From Kibdelosporangium philippinense (GTDB lineage Bacteria; Actinomycetota; Actinomycetes; Mycobacteriales; Pseudonocardiaceae), in assembly GCF_021390435.2 (NCBI RefSeq), contig NZ_JAJVCN010000004.1:724501-788500 (forward strand): DNA of 64,000 nucleotides, given 5' to 3'. The notes below the pieces were generated by a model, which was not told the DNA's origin, did not search any database, and saw only the letters and a program-made list of their open reading frames with translations. Numbering within the stretch: position 1 is the first letter of the stretch; each line of letters begins with the position of its first letter. Both the position numbers and the translations under genes were made by a program. Positions 1-7,377 of this stretch are shown here, piece by piece.

Positions 1-118
1 GGGCAGCGGCCAATGCGCCGCGACCGCAGCCAGCTTCGAGGATGCGTGCCGGAAGCGCCGGGAGCAGCGGCTTGAGGTGGGCGAGGGTATGGGGGACGGC
101 AAGGGCGCTCAGATCCAT
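1..118 (-). CDS. SAM-dependent methyltransferase, N-terminus only (runs off the window)
   Basis: Reading the minus strand from an ATG at 118 gives an open frame of 39 codons to the window edge. Residues 26-36 read RILEAGCGRGA, the glycine-rich motif I of class I S-adenosylmethionine-dependent methyltransferases. It is divergent from the oxidoreductase at 180, so the 61 bases between them probably hold both promoters. The substrate cannot be inferred because only the start of the SAM-binding domain is inside the window. Confidence 0.6.
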   Translation of the reverse strand, partial: MDLSALAVPHTLAHLKPLLPALPARILEAGCGRGALAAA

Positions 119-179
119 TCGGCAACCCTATGACGCATGCTGTGGCATGAGCGACGGATTTCATCAGAGGAGGGCACGA

Positions 180-1064
180 ATGGCGTCGGTCGGGGTGGTG
201 GGTGTCGGCAGGATCGGTGCTCCGCTGGTGGCGCGTCTGGTCGCGGCCGGTCACGACGTGGTCGCGACGGACATTCGTCCCGAATGTCGTGCTCTGGTTG
301 AAGAATCAGGTGCTCAGTGGGCGCCGGACGCCACAAAGGTCACGGCCAAGGTCGTCTTCACGGTAATGCCCGGAAACCAGGAGCTGCACGACCTTGCCGG
401 AGACCTTCTGTCGCATATGGACGAAGGCAGCGTCTGGATCGACCTGACGAGCGCCTCGCTGGAACTCGGCGAGGAGTGCGCCCGAGCAGCCAGGGAGAAC
501 GGAGTCGCATACCTGGACGCTCCGATTGGCGGTGGCGTAGCGGCAATGCAAGAAGGCACGGTCACCCTGTACGTGGGCGGAGATCCGGCCGTGCTGGAGG
601 CGAATACCCCGGTCCTGACCTCGTTCGCCAAGGCGGTCCACCACGCGGGTGCGTCCGGAATGGGCTACCTGACCAAACTGTTGATCAACCTTCTGTGGTT
701 CGGACACGCAACCCTGACAACCGAGGTTTTGCTACTCGCGCAACGTCACGGGCAGTCCCCGGATCGGATGCGGCACCTTCTCCGAGGCAGCGCCGGTGAC
801 AGTGCCTACGTGCAACACCACCTGCCCGCGTTGCTACAGGGTGACTACCTTCGCGACTTCGGGCTTGACCGGTGCGTCGAAGAGTTGGACTCGATCGAAC
901 GAACCGCCAGTCAAGCCCGCACACCTCACCCGCTCACGTCCGTCATCGCCGAACTGCACCGGGCAGCCCTCGATCGCTATGGCCCGGTCGATGGGGAACT
1001 GATGGCGTCCGCGTTGCTCGAAGAACAGGCCCAGCTATTTCTCCGGCCGGTTCGCCCGGAGTGA
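180..1064 (+). CDS. NAD(P)-dependent oxidoreductase, 3-hydroxyisobutyrate dehydrogenase family
   Basis: The protein has about 294 residues, normal for the beta-hydroxyacid dehydrogenase family. The N-terminus VGVVGVGRIGAPL is the Rossmann GxGxxG nucleotide-binding loop. Residues near 115-135 carry the DAPIGGGV...GTVTLYVGGD block, and GMGYLTKLLIN holds the lysine expected to be catalytic. Members oxidise beta-hydroxy acids or reduce imines or succinic semialdehyde with NAD(P)H; the substrate here is unknown. The start at 180 is preferred because GAGGAGGG lies just upstream; an in-frame ATG at 147 lacks such a site. The 3' end overlaps the convergent TerC gene by 30 bases. Confidence 0.85.
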   Translation: MASVGVVGVGRIGAPLVARLVAAGHDVVATDIRPECRALVEESGAQWAPDATKVTAKVVFTVMPGNQELHDLAGDLLSHMDEGSVWIDLTSASLELGEECARAARENGVAYLDAPIGGGVAAMQEGTVTLYVGGDPAVLEANTPVLTSFAKAVHHAGASGMGYLTKLLINLLWFGHATLTTEVLLLAQRHGQSPDRMRHLLRGSAGDSAYVQHHLPALLQGDYLRDFGLDRCVEELDSIERTASQARTPHPLTSVIAELHRAALDRYGPVDGELMASALLEEQAQLFLRPVRPE

Positions 1065-2036
1065 GCCTGGGTGGGCTTTGGCCGATGGGTCACGCCTGGT
1101 TTTGATCAGGCTGGCCACGGTCACGATCACCAGGATTCCGATGATCACGCCGAGGCTGACCGGCGTCGAGACTTCCGGCACCCGCTCGTCGATGTCCACA
1201 TGCGCCCAGTGCAGGATCAGTTTCACGCCGATGAACGCCAGGATCACCGAAAGCCCGGCCGAGAGGTACACCAGCCGGTCGAGCAGGCCTTTCACAAGGA
1301 AGAACAACGCCCGCAGGCCAAGAAGGGCGAAAGCGTTTGCGGCGAAGACGATGTAAGGCTCCTCGGTCACGCCGAACACCGCGGGAATGGAGTCGAGCGC
1401 GAACAGCAGATCCACGCCGCCGATCGCCACCAGCACGACGAACAGCGGCGTGGCCAGCCTGCGCCCGTCGACGCGGGTGAAGATCTTGCTGCCGACGTAT
1501 TCGTCAGTGACCGGCACGACCCGGCGTGCCGTGTTCACGATGATGTTGTTCTCGATGTCCGGATCCTCGTTGCGGTGCCGGAACAACTGCACCGCCGTGT
1601 AGATCAGCAGCAGGCCGAACAACAGGAACATGAACGAGAACAGCGCGAGCAACGTGGCGCCGAGTGCGATGAAGATCCCGCGCATCACCAGTGCGAGCAC
1701 GATGCCGAACGTGAGCACCCTGTGCTGGTGCTCCTCCGGCACCGCGAACGTGGTCATGATGATGACGAAGACGAAGAGATTGTCCACCGACAGGCTCTTC
1801 TCCACGATGTAACCGGCGAAGTACTCCGCACCGGCTCCACCGCCGTACACGGCGGCGAACCACACGCCGAAGGCGATCGCGACCAGGACGTAGAACACCG
1901 ACCACAGGCTCGCTTCACGGAACCCGACCCGATGCGGCCGCACGGTTGCCAGCACCAGATCGACCGCGAGCAACACCAGGATCAGGGCAATGGTGAGGAC
2001 CCATGTCAGTCCGCTGATCTCAAGCACAGTGGGCAA
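1035..2036 (-). CDS. TerC family integral membrane protein
   Basis: This 333-residue polytopic membrane protein has about nine hydrophobic segments. The stretch GYIVEKSLSVDNLFVFVIIM is the TerC/Alx family signature, with conserved acidic residues in membrane segments; a second conserved acidic motif is LLFALDSIPAVFGVT. TerC proteins are linked to tellurite resistance and, more recently, to manganese export and metal loading of secreted enzymes. The C-terminus is a short basic tail. It converges on the oxidoreductase with a 30-base overlap. No ter operon partners (TerB, D or E) are nearby, so a role in metal homeostasis is more likely than a dedicated tellurite system. Confidence 0.92.
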   Translation of the reverse strand: MPTVLEISGLTWVLTIALILVLLAVDLVLATVRPHRVGFREASLWSVFYVLVAIAFGVWFAAVYGGGAGAEYFAGYIVEKSLSVDNLFVFVIIMTTFAVPEEHQHRVLTFGIVLALVMRGIFIALGATLLALFSFMFLLFGLLLIYTAVQLFRHRNEDPDIENNIIVNTARRVVPVTDEYVGSKIFTRVDGRRLATPLFVVLVAIGGVDLLFALDSIPAVFGVTEEPYIVFAANAFALLGLRALFFLVKGLLDRLVYLSAGLSVILAFIGVKLILHWAHVDIDERVPEVSTPVSLGVIIGILVIVTVASLIKTRRDPSAKAHPGSLRANRPEK

Positions 2037-2097
2037 CGGTAATCGAGAAGTGGTCCAGACGCCTGGCGGACGCGATCGACCTCGTATCGTTCGGATC

Positions 2098-2976
2098 GTG
2101 AAGCATCAGTTGGCGCCATCGCCATCGCCAGCGCTGGAGAAGGCATTCCCATGGCGTTCCCCGCGCGATCCCATGAACCGGGTGTACGAACCATTCGCCG
2201 ACGCCAACGGCAAGGTCCATCCGATGGTCATTGCCCGCGCGGACGAGATCACCGCCAAGATGCTGCGGAACAAGGCGACGCTCAAGGCGATAGCCAGGGA
2301 TCCCGACGACCACCGGCTGCCTGACACCGTGACCAACAAGCAACTCGAGGCCGTGTGGCCGGTGCTCGAAGCGTCGGTCACGACCGAGATCAAGCGGTTG
2401 ACCCGCGGTCAAGCACTGAAGTCGCCGCCGGTGCGGATCGCCAGGGTGGAGCCCGAACACGTTCCCGAACACGAAAAGGTGCTTGTTGGCCAATGGGGAC
2501 TGTTCCTCGCCAAGTGGCCACCGAACCGGTTAACCAGCCGTCGGCCGTCCCTCCTCAACGGACAGATCCTCGGCATGTACATGGGTGCTGTGCTTGACGA
2601 CCCCGATGACCTCTACGACTGGGAGAACACCTACGAGCGGTACCCGGCGTACGCGTTGGGGCTCGGCACGGACACCAGATACGAAAGCCTGATGGGCGCC
2701 GAAGGAGCGGCCAATGCCGCCGTCTTCGCCAACACGGCCACCAAGCTCGTCCCTCGGCGTAACGGTTTCGGGCAGGAATTCGCCATCGACGATGAACGGG
2801 TCAACGCGCTGTTCATCGAGTTCCTCGTCCGGCTGCCGCTGCCCGGCGGCGGCTTCAGGTCGCAACTCATCGGTGCCGTGGTCGCACTGGAGAACGCCTT
2901 CGACCAAGAGGCCAACCCGTACGGTCTTGTCCTCGTCAGTTACGGCGACACGTATCTGCCGAACCTGAACTCCTGA
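2098..2976 (+). CDS. Hypothetical protein, possible SET-like fold
   Basis: I do not recognise the family. The protein is soluble with no signal peptide or membrane segment. A GTG at 2098 or an ATG at 2173 could be the start; neither has a clear ribosome site, and 2098 leaves space after the divergent TerC start. The order of three blocks, GQWGLFLAKW, then NGQILGMYMGAVLDD, then GAANAAVFANTA, recalls SET-domain proteins (GxG, the GE.xGE.l strand, and an NxSxxPN-like block), but the key Asn-His and cysteine residues are absent. The SET reading is a weak inference. It stands alone, followed by about 230 bases without a gene. Confidence 0.6.
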   Translation: MKHQLAPSPSPALEKAFPWRSPRDPMNRVYEPFADANGKVHPMVIARADEITAKMLRNKATLKAIARDPDDHRLPDTVTNKQLEAVWPVLEASVTTEIKRLTRGQALKSPPVRIARVEPEHVPEHEKVLVGQWGLFLAKWPPNRLTSRRPSLLNGQILGMYMGAVLDDPDDLYDWENTYERYPAYALGLGTDTRYESLMGAEGAANAAVFANTATKLVPRRNGFGQEFAIDDERVNALFIEFLVRLPLPGGGFRSQLIGAVVALENAFDQEANPYGLVLVSYGDTYLPNLNS

Positions 2977-3204
2977 CATCACGTGGGCTGCCGGCGTCGA
3001 CGAACCCGTGTGTCCGTTCGGCCAGTGCTTCGATCTTGACGTCGGCGGCGAGCGGCATTCGCCTGTGTGCACCGAAAGGATTTCCGCGCGGCCTGCGGTG
3101 TTCGGCACTCCAATGTGGATCTCAGCCTCGAACCGGTCCGGTTCGATGATCAGTCCCACGCCACCGACGGTAGGTCGGCGGCGTGGGGCCCTCTCAGAAG
3201 GTAT

Positions 3205-3717
3205 CTAGACCTTGCGCCAGCTCACCCGGTTGGTGTCCGGTGGATCGCAGTAGGTCGTGGTCATCCGGCCAGTGTCCGAAGGCGACATCGCGCTCAGGCA
3301 CAGTTGGCTGCCGCCGATGATCCGTGGCACCTTCGGCCGCCAAGTCCATTCGTTGCCACGGGGGACAAGCGACCACCAAAGCCGCTCGTTGGCCGGGTCG
3401 CAGGGCACCAGTTGCACAACCCTGTCCGCTGGCGGAGGCTCGGCGTGCACGCCATCGGCGTTGCGCAGGCACTGGTAGACGCTTTCCAGCATCCAGTAAC
3501 CGTTGCCGAGGTCGCGCTGAGTCCACTGTTGAAACCAGTTGTCCGGGTTGCACGGAGCCTGGGTCGCGATGGACACCTTGAGCTGCTTGTCGAATGTCCC
3601 GTCGAGACACAAGTCGGTGACAACGCTGCGCCACGAGTTGGTCTCGTCTGCTGCCTCGGCCGTGCCGCCGCTGGCGAGTAGGAGCGCGGCAACGCCCACT
3701 GTCGCGAGGAATCGCAT
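3205..3717 (-). CDS. Secreted ricin-type beta-trefoil lectin-like protein
   Basis: This 170-residue protein begins with a clear Sec signal peptide, MRFLATVGVAALLLASGGTAEAA, cleaved near residue 22. The mature part has paired cysteines (SVVTDLCLDG, APCNPDNWFQQW, YQCLRNADG, VPCDPANERLWW, QLCLSAM), each followed by a Q/W-type motif, as in ricin B-type (QxW) beta-trefoil lectins. It is probably an exported carbohydrate-binding protein without an attached enzyme. The gene is monocistronic. GGGAGGC lies about 10 bases upstream of the start, and about 100 bases separate it from the end of the tetR-type gene. Confidence 0.75.
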   Translation of the reverse strand: MRFLATVGVAALLLASGGTAEAADETNSWRSVVTDLCLDGTFDKQLKVSIATQAPCNPDNWFQQWTQRDLGNGYWMLESVYQCLRNADGVHAEPPPADRVVQLVPCDPANERLWWSLVPRGNEWTWRPKVPRIIGGSQLCLSAMSPSDTGRMTTTYCDPPDTNRVSWRKV

Positions 3718-3816
3718 GGTTTCGCCTCCCGTTGGAACCCCTCGCCTGATGGTGCTGTGGCGTGTTCCTGATTGCCAGGGAGCAGACTCCTAGTGGGCCC
3801 GGGTGAGTTTCCCGTC

Positions 3817-4419
3817 CTAAGAGGACTTCAGGTACGTCATGGTCATCTCGGTGGTCGCATCCGCCCAGGCAGGCCAGGTCAGGCCGTCTGGCCACGAATG
3901 GCAGGTGGCGGCGCGGTGCACGCATGAGCCGATGATTGTGCGGGCGGCGAACTGGGCGGCCTCACGGGTGATGTCGTCCAGGTAAGGGTCGGCGGCTGCC
4001 AACACGGCCTGCTGGATGGTTTCCAGGGCTTGCAGGCCGCGTTCGAGGCCTTGCGCCGATTGGCCGTTGAGTAGTTGGGGGAAGGCGCGGGTGTAGCCGG
4101 AGAACGTGTGGGCCATGGCGTGGGTGAAGGCGCTGAATATGCCGTGGAGCCCGGCTGGGGCCGCGTGGAGTGCGTCGGTGACGCCGGTTTCCAGCTGTTC
4201 GAGCAGGTGGTGTTTGACGGCGCTGATCAGCTGTTCTTTGCCGGTGAAGCGGCGGTAGATCGCGCCGACCGACACGCCTGCGTGCTCGGCGACCGAGGCG
4301 ATGGTGAATTCGTCGATGCCGCCGGTGTTCAGCACGTGTTCAGCCGCCGTCAGCACCTTTTGCAGGGATTCCTGGCTGCGGGCCTGCTGCGGGGGACGAA
4401 AGCCGGGCTGAGCGCTCAC
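3817..4419 (-). CDS. TetR/AcrR family transcriptional regulator
   Basis: The protein has about 200 residues. Its N-terminal helix-turn-helix reads FTIASVAEHAGVSVGAIYRRFTGKEQL, a textbook TetR DNA-binding domain, followed by an all-helical ligand domain. The frame is open upstream to an ATG at 4470, but GTG codons at 4419 or 4428 are better starts: they leave the palindrome at 4445-4470 outside the coding region and avoid overlap with the divergent ABC operon. By position it probably represses itself and the ABC exporter genes. The ligand is unknown. Confidence 0.88.
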   Translation of the reverse strand: MSAQPGFRPPQQARSQESLQKVLTAAEHVLNTGGIDEFTIASVAEHAGVSVGAIYRRFTGKEQLISAVKHHLLEQLETGVTDALHAAPAGLHGIFSAFTHAMAHTFSGYTRAFPQLLNGQSAQGLERGLQALETIQQAVLAAADPYLDDITREAAQFAARTIIGSCVHRAATCHSWPDGLTWPAWADATTEMTMTYLKSS

Positions 4420-4444
4420 CCGGGGTACGGTACCGGCCGGGCAA

Positions 4445-4470
4445 ATGCGAATGATAATTTCGGTTCGCAT
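4445..4470. promoter_or_regulatory. Candidate TetR operator palindrome
   Basis: The arms ATGCGAA (4445-4451) and TTCGCAT (4464-4470) are a perfect 7-base inverted repeat around a 12-base AT-rich spacer. It lies in the intergenic space between the tetR-type gene and the divergent ABC exporter pair, which is the usual place for a TetR operator. Assignment to this regulator is inference. Confidence 0.5.
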
Positions 4471-4501
4471 ACGATCCGGTGGCGAGAGTGAGTGACAGCG
4501 C

Positions 4502-5245
4502 GTGGTCAATATCGAGGTGTGCGGGGCATACGTCGACTTCCCGGTCTTCGACGCCAGGACGCGATCGTTGAAGAAGGAGGTGCTCGGCAAGGTCGGCGGC
4601 ACGATTGGCACAGGTGCGAAGGTCCCGATCATCGAGGCGTTGCACGACATCACGCTCTCGGTGGCCGAGGGTGACCGGGTGGCGCTGGTCGGGCACAACG
4701 GGGCAGGCAAGTCGACGTTGTTACGCCTGCTCGCGGGCATCTACGAACCCACACGCGGGACTGCGAGGGTTGACGGCAAGGTCGCGCCGGTTTTCGACCT
4801 GGGTGTCGGGATGGATCCGGAGGTCTCCGGTTACGAGAACATCATGGTCCGCGGGCTGTTCCTCGGCATGTGCCGCAAGCAGATGCACAAGCGCGCCAAC
4901 GACATCGCGGAGTTCACCGAACTCGGCGACTTCCTGCACATGCCGATGCGGACGTACTCCGCGGGTATGCGGGTGCGGCTGGCGCTCGGCGTGGTCACCA
5001 CGATCAACCCTGAGATCCTGATCCTCGACGAAGGACTTGGCGCGGTCGACGCGGCCTTCATCGCCAAGGCACGGCGGCGAATGGTGGAGTTGGTCAACCG
5101 GTCCGGGCTGCTGATGTTCGCCTCGCACTCCGACGAACTCCTGCTGGAGCTGTGCACCACAGCCATCTGGATGGACGAAGGCAGAATCCGGATGAGCGGC
5201 GGCGTGCACGAGGTGCTCGCCGCGTACAAAGGCGTGAGCGCGTGA
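4502..5245 (+). CDS. Polysaccharide export ABC transporter, ATP-binding subunit (Wzt/TagH type)
   Basis: This 247-residue ATPase has Walker A GHNGAGKST, signature YSAGMRVRLA, Walker B ILILDEGLGAVD and switch His in FASHSDELL. The extended N-terminus before Walker A and the signature YSAGM place it with the Wzt/TagH/RfbE ATPases that energise export of O-antigen, teichoic acid or galactan chains. It lacks the C-terminal carbohydrate-binding domain of long Wzt forms. The start is GTG with GAGAGTGAG upstream. The stop overlaps the permease start by four bases, so the two are translationally coupled. Confidence 0.9.
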   Translation: MVNIEVCGAYVDFPVFDARTRSLKKEVLGKVGGTIGTGAKVPIIEALHDITLSVAEGDRVALVGHNGAGKSTLLRLLAGIYEPTRGTARVDGKVAPVFDLGVGMDPEVSGYENIMVRGLFLGMCRKQMHKRANDIAEFTELGDFLHMPMRTYSAGMRVRLALGVVTTINPEILILDEGLGAVDAAFIAKARRRMVELVNRSGLLMFASHSDELLLELCTTAIWMDEGRIRMSGGVHEVLAAYKGVSA

Positions 5246-6105
5246 ACACGTTCAGCCGCGCGTTCGATGACATCAGAGAAGGTTTCGGCCAGCGAGGGCT
5301 GTGGAGTCAGCTGGGCTGGCAGGACATCAAGCAGCGCTACCGGCGTTCGGTGATCGGCCCGTTCTGGATCACGATCAGCCAGGGGATCATCGCGCTCGGC
5401 CTCGGCGTGCTGTATTCGACGCTGTGGGACCTGCACGTTGCCACGTTTCTGCCGTACATCGCGGCTGGGTTCATCGTCTGGGGCTTCATCAGCAACTGCT
5501 TGATCGAGGGTATGGAGACCTTCATCGTCAACGAAGGCCTGATCAAGCAGATCCGCGCGCCCTTGACGGTGTACGCGCTGCGTACGGTGTGGCGTCAGAC
5601 ATTGATGTTCGCGCACAACCTGATCGTTGTCGTCGTTGTCGTCGCGATCTTCTACTCGAGCCTGGATCATCCGTATGGCCTGCGAAACGGTATCTGTGAA
5701 GCGGGCAGCATCTGCCATCCCGGGCTTGGCTGGTACTCGCTGACCGCGATCCCCGCGTTCCTGCTGCTGGCGTTCAACGCGTGGTGGGTGACGTTGCTGC
5801 TCGGCATCATCTCGACGCGCTACCGCGACATCCCGCAGGTGATCAACGCGCTGATCCAGTTGCTGTTCTACATGACCCCGATCGTGTGGCCGATCGACCA
5901 GTTGCACGGTATCCGCTCGGAACTGGTGTCGATCGTGCAGCTGAATCCCTTGTACCACTTCGTACAGATCCTGCGCGGGCCACTGATTGGGCAGGCGGTG
6001 AACCCGTTGAACTGGGTGGTTGTCGTCGGCGTCACCGTGGTCGGCTGGCTGCTGGCGTTCGTCGCCATGCGCGGCTACCGCGCTCGCGTGTCCTATTGGG
6101 TGTGA
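5242..6105 (+). CDS. Polysaccharide export ABC transporter permease (Wzm/TagG type)
   Basis: This is a 287-residue ABC-2 permease with six hydrophobic segments. The conserved N-terminal LGWQDIKQRYRRSVIGPFW precedes the first membrane helix, as in RfbA/Wzm/TagG permeases, and the C-terminus carries LNPLYHFVQILRGPL. With the ATPase just upstream (GTGA overlap) it should form the exporter for an undecaprenyl-linked cell-wall polysaccharide. No glycosyltransferase genes for the polymer adjoin it in this window, so the cargo is unknown. The genes immediately downstream are exported ALF-repeat proteins, which are not expected to be its substrates. Confidence 0.9.
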   Translation: MNTFSRAFDDIREGFGQRGLWSQLGWQDIKQRYRRSVIGPFWITISQGIIALGLGVLYSTLWDLHVATFLPYIAAGFIVWGFISNCLIEGMETFIVNEGLIKQIRAPLTVYALRTVWRQTLMFAHNLIVVVVVVAIFYSSLDHPYGLRNGICEAGSICHPGLGWYSLTAIPAFLLLAFNAWWVTLLLGIISTRYRDIPQVINALIQLLFYMTPIVWPIDQLHGIRSELVSIVQLNPLYHFVQILRGPLIGQAVNPLNWVVVVGVTVVGWLLAFVAMRGYRARVSYWV

Positions 6106-6253
6106 GGCAGGAAGGAGTTTGCCTGCTGCATTTGGTGTAATTCGTCACGCGTCCATGACAGCGTCTGAGAAGTTCTTGTGCGGCGAGCACCCTGTGGGTT
6201 AACGTCCGTCCGGAACTGAGCCGGGGGGCTCTGTGATTCTGGGGGGATCAAGG

Positions 6254-7312
6254 GTGAGACGTGCCCTAGTTTGTGCTGCCTGCATTGTGGCGTCTTTCGC
6301 TGTGGCAGCACCGGTTGTTGCCTATGCGGGACCGTCCGTGACGATCCAGGCGCAACAGCCGTCGGACGACTGGATTTGGGTGCGGTATCTGGCCAGCGCG
6401 CATCCGTACAGCACTGTGCGGACTGCAGCCTGGTCAGCGTTGGTGAGCAGCAACCCGGACGCGGCGATCGCCGCGTTCCTGGAGTCCGGATTCGACTATG
6501 CGGTCGAACGCGCGCAGCAGCGTCGGGTACGCAATATGGACTTCATCCGCAGGGTCTACGAGACCACCACTGTGGAGTATTCGCCCGAAATCCACAACGA
6601 GGCCCAGCGGCTGTTGGGTCCGAATGCGACGGACGCTGAGCGTGAGGCGTTCGTGCGTACGGGTTATGAGGCCGCGCGATCGCGTGATCGGGTGTATCGC
6701 GACGAGATCGGTGCGCAGAAGCAAGCACTTGTTCAGCGCGACCGGGATTTTGTCCGGAACCTGTCCACGAACGACCCCGGGGAGCAGGTCCGCCTGTCGG
6801 CAGCCCACGCCGTGCGTCTGGGTGCGACGGATGACGACTTGGTCGAGTTTTTCGCCTACGGCTGGGCAACCGGGTCGCGGTTGGATCTTGAGGTTTTCCG
6901 GATGCGGCACGCGAACGACAACATGAAGTGGCGCAGCACGATCACCCGTCTGATCGCAGATGCCGAGGCTGCTGAGAACGCCGCTCGTGAGGCGTCGGAG
7001 GAGACCAAGCAGCAGGCCAAGGATGCTGCGGCGCGTGCGTGGCAGCAGGTGGGCACGCAGACGGAACCGGCCCGGTCGGGGTGGACGCAGGCGCAGGATG
7101 TCGCGGTGCGTCAGGCGGAGAACTGGCGGGCTGTGTTGGCCGCGGCGCAGGCTGCGATGGGTCCGAACTGGGAGTCGATCATCGATCCGGCGCGTTCGTC
7201 GGAGACCGCGTGGCTGGCCGAGCGTGACTCGGCGTCGCAGCAGGCGGCGTACTGGAATGCGTTGCTGCAGCAGGCAATTGACGCGGAACAGCGCGTCAAG
7301 AACATCAACTGA
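6254..7312 (+). CDS. Secreted ALF-repeat protein
   Basis: A Sec signal peptide (RRALVCAACIVASFAVAAPVVAYA) is followed by short helical repeats of the ALF type, each ending in a motif such as AAIAAFLESGFDYAVERA, LGPNATDAEREAFVRTGYEAA or LGATDDDLVEFFAYGW. The C-terminal third is alanine-rich and helical. The function of ALF repeats is unknown; they occur in exported proteins of filamentous actinomycetes. An upstream GTG at 6233 is an alternative start, but 6254 gives the usual short basic n-region. It is the first of three ALF-repeat genes in the same direction, and all three signal peptides differ. Confidence 0.85.
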   Translation: MRRALVCAACIVASFAVAAPVVAYAGPSVTIQAQQPSDDWIWVRYLASAHPYSTVRTAAWSALVSSNPDAAIAAFLESGFDYAVERAQQRRVRNMDFIRRVYETTTVEYSPEIHNEAQRLLGPNATDAEREAFVRTGYEAARSRDRVYRDEIGAQKQALVQRDRDFVRNLSTNDPGEQVRLSAAHAVRLGATDDDLVEFFAYGWATGSRLDLEVFRMRHANDNMKWRSTITRLIADAEAAENAAREASEETKQQAKDAAARAWQQVGTQTEPARSGWTQAQDVAVRQAENWRAVLAAAQAAMGPNWESIIDPARSSETAWLAERDSASQQAAYWNALLQQAIDAEQRVKNIN

Positions 7313-7377
7313 CATATCTGTGACCGGCCTTCGCCAGTAGGTGGCGATCGCTTTGCCATGCCCAGAAAAGGAAAGTA

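Noticed and set aside
1071..2042. Plus-strand frame of 323 codons opposite TerC
   Set aside because: Composition is His/Glu/Asp/Gln-rich antisense of membrane helices; TerC on the other strand is unmistakable.
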